A DNA stretch of 12,145 nt from Clostridiaceae bacterium (lineage in GTDB: Bacteria > Bacillota > Clostridia > Saccharofermentanales > DTU023): contig JAAYEX010000139.1 in NCBI GenBank assembly GCA_012728535.1, positions 1 to 12,145 on the forward strand, written 5' to 3'. Below the pieces are notes generated by a model. The model made no database searches, had not been told where the DNA came from, and saw nothing but the letters and a program-made list of their open reading frames with translations. This document shows, in pieces, positions 6,356-12,145 of the stretch (within the stretch, counting starts at the first letter, position 1; each line of letters opens with the position of its first letter). A program made the translations under genes and the position numbers.

Positions 6356-9307
6356 ATGAACACAAATTTTGATTGTAACCGTGCACTAGGCATTGACATA
6401 GGGTCAACAACGGCCAAGATAGTTTTCACGGTGGACGATGAAATTGTATATGAACGTTATGAGCGTCACTTCTCGGAGGCTCTGGAAAAAACACTGGAGA
6501 TGTTGAGCTCTATCCGGACTCTGCTGGAAGAAGCTCCTTTCACAATGTGTATTTCCGGTTCAGCCGGCTTAGGCGTGTCTGAAGCATCTGGCCTGCCCTT
6601 TGTGCAGGAAGTTTATGCCACAGGTCAGTTTATCCGACGTGACATACCCGATACTGGTGTGGTCATTGAACTGGGTGGAGAAGACGCGAAAGTTCTTTTC
6701 TTTGAAGGTGGTACCGACGCCCGCATGAACGGTACCTGTGCCGGCGGCACCGGGGCCTTTATCGACCAGATGGCTTCCCTCCTGGACATGACTATAGCTG
6801 AAATGGATGCCGCTTCCCTTGAGGCGACACGCCTCTATCCGATCGCCTCACGCTGTGGCGTTTTTGCAAAAACGGATGTCCAGGCTCTCTTTAATCAAGG
6901 CGCTACAAAAAGCGATGTCGCGGCCTCTATCTATCAGGCTGTAGTCAGTCAGACCATCACCGGCCTGGCACAAGGCCGTTCTATTGGCGGCAAGGTTGTC
7001 TTTTTGGGCGGTCCCCTCTATTACTGCCAGGGTTTACGCCGCAGTTTCCGTGAAACATTGGACTTGACGGAAGAGACGGGTTTTCTACCCGACTACGCCC
7101 GCTTCGCTGTCGCCCGCGGTGCAGCCATATACAGTGTGGCTAACCAAGCAGTCAGCTACCGGGAAATGGTAGAAAAACTTGTTAACGGCAGCCAAAACAA
7201 GACTGTAGAAAGGGCGCACATTACAAGCCTGTTTAAGGATGATGTGGAATACGAGCTCTTCCGTGACCGTCACGCCCGGCACACTGTTAAAAGCGAACCG
7301 ATTGAGGGATACAGAGGCAGAGCCTGGCTCGGCATCGACAGCGGCAGCACTACCACTAAGTTAGTCTTGATTTCTGAAGATAAAGAACTGCTTTACAGCT
7401 ACTATGACGTCAACAAGGGTTCTCCGCTGCAAATCGTGCACGACCAGCTGAAAAAACTCCGCAGTCTTTGTGGTGACCGCATCGAAATCTGTGGCGTTGC
7501 CACTACCGGCTATGGTGAAGCCCTGATTCAAAACGCCTTCCACGCCGACCTGGGCCTGGTTGAAACCATTGCCCACTTTACTGCCGCCAGGCATTTCGAG
7601 CCTGAGGTAGATTTCATTCTCGATATCGGCGGACAGGATATCAAGTGTTTTTACATTAAAAACGGAGCCATCGACTCCATCATGTTGAACGAGGCCTGTT
7701 CCTCCGGTTGTGGATCCTTCCTGGAAACCTTCGCTCATTCCATGGGCTACGAAGTGGATGAATTTTCCAAACTCGGTATCAGGAGCAGATCTCCGGTTGA
7801 CCTGGGCTCACGCTGCACCGTCTTCATGAATTCCTCCATTAAACAGGCACAAAAAGATGGCGCGAAAATAGAAGATATCTCAGCCGGCCTTTCCATCAGC
7901 GTAGTTAAGAATGCCATCTACAAGGTAATCCGCGCAGCCTCTCCCGATGATCTGGGCGAACACATAGTCGTTCAGGGCGGCACCTTGTTGAACGATGCCG
8001 TCCTGCGTGCTTTTGAGTTGGAGATGGGCCGTGACGTTGTACGGCCGGCCATCGCAGGTCTTATGGGTGCTTTCGGTGCAGCCATCTACGCTTTGGAAAA
8101 TTGTGAGGAGACCACTCTTTTGTCTCTGGAGGAGCTGGAGAACTTCACCCACAAAGCAAGAAGCAGCATCTGCAAATTCTGTTCCAACAACTGCAATCTG
8201 ACCATTAATACTTTCGCCGGCGGCGGTCGCTTTATTTCCGGCAACCAGTGCCAAAGACCCCTGGGTGTTAAAGACGAAAAGAAGTTGCCCAACCTTTATG
8301 AGTGGAAGCGTGACTATTTCAGAAACATGAAGGGCAGGCCGGGACCCCGTGGTAAAATCGGGATTCCCATGTCCCTGATTATCTACGAGCAGGCCCCCCT
8401 GTGGCTGGCCCTGTTCACAGAACTGGGCTATGAAGTTGTTTTCACTGAATTATCCACACGTGCAACCTACGAGAAAGGACAATTCTCAATACCTTCCGAC
8501 ACCATTTGTTATCCGGCGAAAATAATGCACGGACATGTCGAAGAGCTGCTTGAACAGGGTATTGATTTGATTTTTTATCCCAGCCTGACCTATAACATTA
8601 ATGAAAAAATGGCGGATAACTATTACAACTGCCCCATCGTTGCCTACTACGGTGAGACAATCAACGGAAATATGGATTCTCTGGCAGATATCAAGTTTTT
8701 CTATCCATATTTGAGCGTTAACAGCGAACGGGCTTTGACTCGCACCCTGCATCGCAATCTGAAGGAAATTGATCCCACCATTGGCAAATTCGAGCTTAGA
8801 AAAGCGGTTATAGCCGGCTTTAGAGCCTTTGAACAATACAGAGACGACCTGCGTCAGGCGGGTATAGACGCTCTTTCTTATGCTGAAAAAAACGACCACC
8901 GCATTCTGATTCTAGCCGGCAGGCCCTACCATGTAGACCCCGAGATCAGCCATGGTATTGATCGCCTTGCCGCCTCTTTGGGTTTTGTTGTCGTCAGTGA
9001 AGATTCCATCTGTGACCTGACGCCAAGGATCAGAACTCGGGTGCTGAACCAGTGGACTTACCACGCCCGCCTGTATCGGGCAGCACTCTTTGCAACAGAA
9101 CACAAAAATGTCGAACTGGTGCAGCTGTTTTCTTTTGGCTGCGGCGTCGATGCAATCACCAGCGACGAGGTCCGCTCTATTTTGGAGAACCGTGGAAAAC
9201 TGTACACTCAAATCAAGATTGACGACATCAGCAATCTGGGCGCAGTCCGCATTCGTCTGCGCAGTCTGATCGGCGCACTGGAGGCTAAAGATGACAACAG
9301 CGACTAA
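6356..9307 (+). CDS. Tandem HgdC/BadF-type ATPase (activase) fused to a DUF2229/HgdB-like domain
   Basis: A 983-residue protein with two ASKHA-fold ATPase domains: about 10-265 (phosphate loop GIDIGSTTAK at 12-21) and about 324-580 (GIDSGSTTTK at 326-335). In dehydratase activases such as HgdC, two Cys per monomer hold a [4Fe-4S] cluster at the dimer interface; here both domains keep them: Cys128 and Cys167, then Cys448 (with Cys452) and Cys487. One chain may therefore form an internal pseudo-dimer that drives ATP-dependent low-potential electron transfer. The rest (about 600-983) is DUF2229/HgdB-like: a CKFCSNNC cluster (Cys606, 609, 613), Cys632, Cys718 (DTICYP), GRPYHVDPEISHG (856-868) and FSFGCG (Cys929). 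The electron acceptor is unknown, and no CoA-transferase or true dehydratase subunits are adjacent. No in-frame alternative start precedes the first phosphate loop apart from 6356, and a TAA lies in frame just upstream. It overlaps the next gene by 17 bases. Confidence 0.85.
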   Translation: MNTNFDCNRALGIDIGSTTAKIVFTVDDEIVYERYERHFSEALEKTLEMLSSIRTLLEEAPFTMCISGSAGLGVSEASGLPFVQEVYATGQFIRRDIPDTGVVIELGGEDAKVLFFEGGTDARMNGTCAGGTGAFIDQMASLLDMTIAEMDAASLEATRLYPIASRCGVFAKTDVQALFNQGATKSDVAASIYQAVVSQTITGLAQGRSIGGKVVFLGGPLYYCQGLRRSFRETLDLTEETGFLPDYARFAVARGAAIYSVANQAVSYREMVEKLVNGSQNKTVERAHITSLFKDDVEYELFRDRHARHTVKSEPIEGYRGRAWLGIDSGSTTTKLVLISEDKELLYSYYDVNKGSPLQIVHDQLKKLRSLCGDRIEICGVATTGYGEALIQNAFHADLGLVETIAHFTAARHFEPEVDFILDIGGQDIKCFYIKNGAIDSIMLNEACSSGCGSFLETFAHSMGYEVDEFSKLGIRSRSPVDLGSRCTVFMNSSIKQAQKDGAKIEDISAGLSISVVKNAIYKVIRAASPDDLGEHIVVQGGTLLNDAVLRAFELEMGRDVVRPAIAGLMGAFGAAIYALENCEETTLLSLEELENFTHKARSSICKFCSNNCNLTINTFAGGGRFISGNQCQRPLGVKDEKKLPNLYEWKRDYFRNMKGRPGPRGKIGIPMSLIIYEQAPLWLALFTELGYEVVFTELSTRATYEKGQFSIPSDTICYPAKIMHGHVEELLEQGIDLIFYPSLTYNINEKMADNYYNCPIVAYYGETINGNMDSLADIKFFYPYLSVNSERALTRTLHRNLKEIDPTIGKFELRKAVIAGFRAFEQYRDDLRQAGIDALSYAEKNDHRILILAGRPYHVDPEISHGIDRLAASLGFVVVSEDSICDLTPRIRTRVLNQWTYHARLYRAALFATEHKNVELVQLFSFGCGVDAITSDEVRSILENRGKLYTQIKIDDISNLGAVRIRLRSLIGALEAKDDNSD
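9280..9284 (+). promoter_or_regulatory. Shine-Dalgarno GGAGG inside the activase gene for the overlapping partner gene
   Basis: GGAGG sits six bases before the ATG at 9291. It supports a genuine second translation start within the 17-base overlap rather than a sequencing frameshift in one long gene. Confidence 0.75.
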
Positions 9308-10550
9308 TCAATACTATCTTCAGTTTACGGAAGATATGAAGGAAGACTACACGATTCTGGCACCCAATATGCTGCCCGCTCACTTCAAGCTGATCTGTAA
9401 TTTCATGAATACTTACGGCTATCATATGGAGCTATTAGAAACTGAAGGTCCCGAAATAACTGAACTGGGCCTGCGCTATGTCCATAACGATGCCTGTTAC
9501 CCGGCCATTCTTGTCATCGGCCAGTTCCTGGACGCCTTGCTGTACGGTAAATATGATCCGAACAAAACTGCTCTGATTTATTTTCAGACCGGGGGCGGCT
9601 GCCGTGCATCCAACTATATTTCTCTCCTGCGCAAGGCTCTGGAAAAGGCGGGCTTTGGCCATGTGCCTGTAATTTCCTTCAGCTTTTCCGATTTAGAAAA
9701 GCATCCCGGTTTTAAACTCAGTATCAAGCAACTGCTGGGACTGATTGATGCCGTCCTTTACGGTGACTTGCTGTGGATGTTAGTTAACCAGACCAAACCT
9801 TACGAAATCAATGCAGGCGACGCTGATGCCCTGGAAGCAGAATGGATCAATCGTCTGGGCGAAAGTATCGGTGCAGACAGCAACCTGATCATGCGTCACA
9901 GCAAAAGTATTTACCGCGAAATGATAAGCGACTTTGCAGCCATTCCCAAAGAGAAGCGCGATACGGTCAAGGTCGGTATCGTAGGAGAAATCTATGTAAA
10001 GTATGCTCCCCTGGGCAACAACAAACTGGTCGATTTTTTAAACAAAGAAGGAGCCGAGGTCACTACCCCCGGCTTGCTTGATTTTTTGACATACTGCGCC
10101 TATAACGGCATTGTCGACAAGAAGTTCTATGGCCGCGGAGGCCTGACCTTCTGGGTCAGCAAGATCTCCTACCATTATTTATGTAAGAAAAAACGGGTTT
10201 TGATCGCCTTGCTGGAAGAAGAAGGCAGTTTTGACGCACCCTGTCCTTTCGAAGAGGTTGTCAAGCTGAACGACGGCTATATCAGTAATGGCGTCAAAAT
10301 GGGTGAAGGCTGGCTGCTGACTTCGGAGATGCTGGAACTGGCTGACAGCGGCATCAAAAATATTGTCTGTGTACAGCCTTTCGGTTGCCTGCCCAATCAT
10401 GTCTGCGGAAAAGGCATGATGCGGCCCATCAAAGAAAGAAACCCCGACATAAATATCGTTGCAGTAGACTACGATCCCGGTGCCAGCAGAGTCAATCAGG
10501 AGAACCGTCTCAAGCTGATGCTCTCCACTGCCCGCGATAAGTTGTCTTGA
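9291..10550 (+). CDS. HgdB-like activase-associated protein (COG3581 type), partner of the upstream activase
   Basis: A 419-residue soluble protein matching the C-terminal part of the roughly 1400-residue activase/2-hydroxyacyl-CoA dehydratase-related proteins of Clostridia. Motifs include EDYTILAPNMLPAHF (18-32), NDACYPA (Cys69), QTGGGCRASNY (Cys104), VGIVGEIYVKY (228-238) and VQPFGCLPNHVCGKG with Cys360, Cys366 and Cys372. These cysteines are plausible iron-sulfur ligands, by analogy with dehydratase D-subunits and double-cubane cluster proteins, where an HgdB-type fold holds the cluster. The start ATG lies inside the end of the upstream gene in another frame, and GGAGG (9280-9284) precedes it at good spacing, so it is translated separately rather than being a frameshift remnant. 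The protein is probably the electron acceptor or cluster-bearing partner of the activase. The substrate is unknown, and I recognise no gene symbol. Confidence 0.82.
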   Translation: MTTATNQYYLQFTEDMKEDYTILAPNMLPAHFKLICNFMNTYGYHMELLETEGPEITELGLRYVHNDACYPAILVIGQFLDALLYGKYDPNKTALIYFQTGGGCRASNYISLLRKALEKAGFGHVPVISFSFSDLEKHPGFKLSIKQLLGLIDAVLYGDLLWMLVNQTKPYEINAGDADALEAEWINRLGESIGADSNLIMRHSKSIYREMISDFAAIPKEKRDTVKVGIVGEIYVKYAPLGNNKLVDFLNKEGAEVTTPGLLDFLTYCAYNGIVDKKFYGRGGLTFWVSKISYHYLCKKKRVLIALLEEEGSFDAPCPFEEVVKLNDGYISNGVKMGEGWLLTSEMLELADSGIKNIVCVQPFGCLPNHVCGKGMMRPIKERNPDINIVAVDYDPGASRVNQENRLKLMLSTARDKLS

Positions 10551-10575
10551 CCTTGCCCTCTTAAAATAATATGAT
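10547..10575 (+). promoter_or_regulatory. Sigma-70/sigma-A promoter for the potassium-uptake operon
   Basis: The -35 box TTGACC (10547-10552; five of six match) and -10 box TATGAT (10570-10575; five of six) have a 17-base spacer. The -35 box overlaps the TGA stop codon of the upstream gene (10548-10550). Predicted initiation is near 10582, about 38 bases before the first TrkA ATG. No terminator is seen between the two operons, so readthrough is also possible. Confidence 0.7.
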
Positions 10576-10620
10576 TGCTTAAAGTTAGGCTAGGTTTTTC
10601 AGCTATGGAGGCGACAATCA

Positions 10621-11229
10621 ATGCAAGTGCTGATTCTTGGTGTGGGCAAGCTAGGCCGGGAACTTGCAGCATCGTTATTGCAAAGAGAAGATCAGGTGAT
10701 TCTGCTGGACAGCAACAAGGATTTTTTACAGCTGGCCGCACATCTAGCCGGTACGAGAATTAGTGGCGACATGACGGACAAGGAAGTCCTGCGCAGTGCC
10801 CAGATAGAAACTGCAGATGTCGTCTGTGCTGTTGCTGACTATGACAACATAAATATCATGGCCACCTGGGTCGCAACAAAAATCTTTAATGTCCCGCGTG
10901 TTCTGACCCGACTCTACAATCCTCAGAAGAAAAATGTCTTTAAAGCCCTGGGAATGGAGACCATCTCCTCAACTGATTTTACTGTAGAGGCTTTCCTCCA
11001 TGCCATCGAAGATGAGGAGACCGTTTTGGAACACAGGCTTTTTAATGACACTCTCAGCTATAGTCTTTTGGATGCCCCTTCTAACCTCTTAGACAGTAAA
11101 CTCATGGACCTTCAGACCGGTAGCGGAGAAATTATCATCGGCCTTCGTCGTGGCAATACGACACATCTTATTTCAGATGACCTCCGGCTGGAAGCAGGCG
11201 ACCGCATTATTCTGGCGGACTTGAAGTAG
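10621..11229 (+). CDS. TrkA-family potassium-uptake regulatory subunit (single RCK), first of two
   Basis: A 202-residue cytoplasmic subunit that gates a Trk/Ktr-type potassium channel. The RCK-N Rossmann domain (about 1-125) begins MQVLILGVGKLGRE, with nucleotide-binding Gly7, Gly9 and Gly12 and the acidic end of strand 2 at Asp29 (VILLDSN). GDMTD (49-53) and ATWVATKIF follow, as usual in TrkA. A smaller RCK-C-like domain (about 135-202) ends LEAGDRIILADLK, stopping without the final helix seen in the second copy. ATP/ADP or NAD(H) binding by the N-terminal domain and small-ligand sensing by RCK-C are family properties. A strong GGAGG (10607-10611) lies nine bases before the ATG. The next TrkA begins 9 bases after the stop (ATG choice), and a TrkH-like gene follows, so this is a three-gene potassium-uptake operon. 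KtrA or CeoB would be alternative names. Confidence 0.87.
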   Translation: MQVLILGVGKLGRELAASLLQREDQVILLDSNKDFLQLAAHLAGTRISGDMTDKEVLRSAQIETADVVCAVADYDNINIMATWVATKIFNVPRVLTRLYNPQKKNVFKALGMETISSTDFTVEAFLHAIEDEETVLEHRLFNDTLSYSLLDAPSNLLDSKLMDLQTGSGEIIIGLRRGNTTHLISDDLRLEAGDRIILADLK

Positions 11230-11238
11230 GTGGCAAAG

Positions 11239-11919
11239 ATGAAGATTATTATTGTCGGTGCCGGCAAACTGGCGCGCTATCTGACTGAAACCCTGATAAG
11301 CTTTGAAAAAGACTACCAAATCATCCTGATTGAAAAGATCGAAGAGATCGGTGCGGAAATTGCAAATAAGTTTGAATCCGTCAGAGTCCTGCAAGGTGAT
11401 GGCACAGATATCAAAGTGCTTACGGATGCAGATGCTGAAAATGCCGATTATTACATTGCAGTAACCGGGAAAGATGAGGACAATCTGGTCGGCTGTCACA
11501 TAGCAAAAACTATCTTTCATGTCCGTAATACAGTCGCCCATGTCAATAATCCCGCTAATATTGAACTCTTTGAGCTGCTAAAAGTAGACCATGTGTACAG
11601 CCGTTCAGTTATTCTCGCAGATATTATTGAACAGGACATAGCCCGGGAAGGCATGAGTGTTATCTATAAGATTCCACATCAAAAAATGAACATCCTGGAA
11701 GTGGAACTTTCACCTACTTCTGCAGCTGTCGGCAAAACTCTGGCAGAATACGACTTCCCTGACAAAACAAGTGTTGCCCTCTTGATCCACGATGACGGCA
11801 GAACAGAAGTACCACGCGGTTACAGCATCATGCTGGAAGGCGACCGACTCCTTCTCGTTACGACCGGTGATGACTACGATGAGATTTTCAACAAGCTGGT
11901 TAAAACTGAAAAAGCGTAA
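11239..11919 (+). CDS. TrkA-family potassium-uptake regulatory subunit (single RCK), second of two
   Basis: A 226-residue cytoplasmic RCK protein. The Rossmann domain starts MKIIIVGAGKLARYL: Gly7 and Gly9 are kept, but the third loop Gly is Ala12. Glu32 (IILIEK) ends strand 2, and LQGDGTD (51-57) follows. RCK-C spans about 150-215 (GKTLAEYDFPDKTSVALLI, then GDRLLLVTTGDDYDEIF). I chose the ATG at 11239 over the in-frame GTG at 11230: AGGTGG (11228-11233) is an ideal ribosome binding site for the ATG and overlaps the GTG, and the ATG gives the normal RCK start. The upstream trkA stop lies at 11227-11229. E. coli TrkA carries two such units in one chain; here the two halves are separate genes and may assemble into a mixed ring on the TrkH-type channel encoded 27 bases downstream. 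Confidence 0.88.
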   Translation: MKIIIVGAGKLARYLTETLISFEKDYQIILIEKIEEIGAEIANKFESVRVLQGDGTDIKVLTDADAENADYYIAVTGKDEDNLVGCHIAKTIFHVRNTVAHVNNPANIELFELLKVDHVYSRSVILADIIEQDIAREGMSVIYKIPHQKMNILEVELSPTSAAVGKTLAEYDFPDKTSVALLIHDDGRTEVPRGYSIMLEGDRLLLVTTGDDYDEIFNKLVKTEKA

Positions 11920-11946
11920 GCAGACAAAGTTCCTGGAAGTATAAAA

Positions 11947-12145
11947 ATGCCCCTCTTGCGTGTTAAATCAAAGAGCAACTTCAACTTTGAGAGATTACTT
12001 AAAAACCCTATCCGCCTGATCGTGTTCACTTTTATAATTGTTATTCACACCGGTACCCTACTGCTTGCTTTTCCTTTCGCCTCCGCGAGTGGTCGGTGGA
12101 CAAGTCCGGACGTCACTCTCTTCACGTCAACCTCCGCTACTTGTG
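11947..12145 (+). CDS. TrkH/KtrB-type potassium channel subunit, N-terminal fragment
   Basis: An open frame from ATG at 11947 runs off the right edge after 66 codons. A basic N-terminus (MPLLRVKSKSNF) is followed by a hydrophobic helix (about 22-42, IRLIVFTFIIVIHTGTLLLAF) and then the sequence VTLFTSTSATC, which matches the first pore-loop region of Trk/Ktr/HKT channels (ALFTATSAVCVTG as I recall it); the filter Gly itself would lie just past the edge. The protein would form the potassium-conducting membrane part controlled by the two TrkA subunits upstream. GGAAG about nine bases before the ATG is a fair ribosome binding site. The short first helix spacing looks more like KtrB than the long TrkH, but too little is visible to choose. 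Confidence 0.8.
   Translation, partial: MPLLRVKSKSNFNFERLLKNPIRLIVFTFIIVIHTGTLLLAFPFASASGRWTSPDVTLFTSTSATC

Noticed and set aside
7361..8292. Minus-strand open frames of 68-125 codons within the activase gene
   Set aside because: They are antisense to conserved ATPase motifs (second phosphate loop and cluster cysteines) and show no protein features of their own.
9280..9310. Frameshift error or programmed frameshift joining the two activase genes
   Set aside because: There is no slippery sequence at the junction, and the downstream gene has its own GGAGG and ATG; coupled separate translation explains it better.
11230..11238. GTG start for the second TrkA
   Set aside because: The GTG lies inside AGGTGG, which is well placed for the ATG at 11239; the ATG gives the usual RCK start.

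Overview
The window looks like a chromosomal segment of a low-to-moderate-GC Gram-positive anaerobe, most likely a Clostridia-type Bacillota. The evidence is a WalR/WalK-type two-component system next to a WalJ-type metallo-hydrolase, strong Shine-Dalgarno sites (AGGAGG, GGAGG), and a large oxygen-sensitive-type activase protein with iron-sulfur cysteines. No rRNA, tRNA, mobile element, CRISPR array or phage gene was seen. Coding density is very high, and no gap between genes exceeds about 120 bases.

Left half, minus strand, transcribed right to left (about 6235 down to 1): two short-chain CHR-family (chromate-type) transporter halves overlapping by 4 bases, a 74-base or slightly longer gap, then a tight run nagB - walR - walK - murA - walJ - a gene cut by the window edge that may be pth. 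Gaps inside this run are 9, 21 and 20 bases, then a 4-base overlap, then 48 bases, so it is probably one operon. It groups amino-sugar-phosphate breakdown (NagB), the cell-wall-homeostasis two-component system (WalRK) and the first committed step of peptidoglycan precursor synthesis (MurA). The walH and walI genes that follow walK in Bacillus-type operons are absent. MurA starts with TTG, the first CHR gene with GTG, and the NagB start is reassigned to an internal ATG.

Middle (6236-6355): a 120-base divergent intergenic region with an exact consensus promoter (TTGACA, 17 bases, TATAAT) firing to the right. An inverted repeat (TAGCAGA/TCTGCTA) has one arm inside the promoter spacer, and a TTTGACA direct repeat is also present.

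Right half, plus strand: a 983-residue protein with two BadF/BadG/BcrA/HgdC-type ASKHA ATPase domains followed by a DUF2229/HgdB-like region, then an overlapping 419-residue HgdB-like partner. Together they match a roughly 1400-residue family that is, as I recall, often one fused chain and has no settled function. No 2-hydroxyacyl-CoA pathway gene lies beside them, so this is the best candidate here for an undescribed redox system. A good promoter (TTGACC, 17 bases, TATGAT) overlapping the end of that pair then drives a potassium-uptake operon: two separate single-RCK TrkA subunits and the start of a TrkH/KtrB channel subunit that runs off the right edge.
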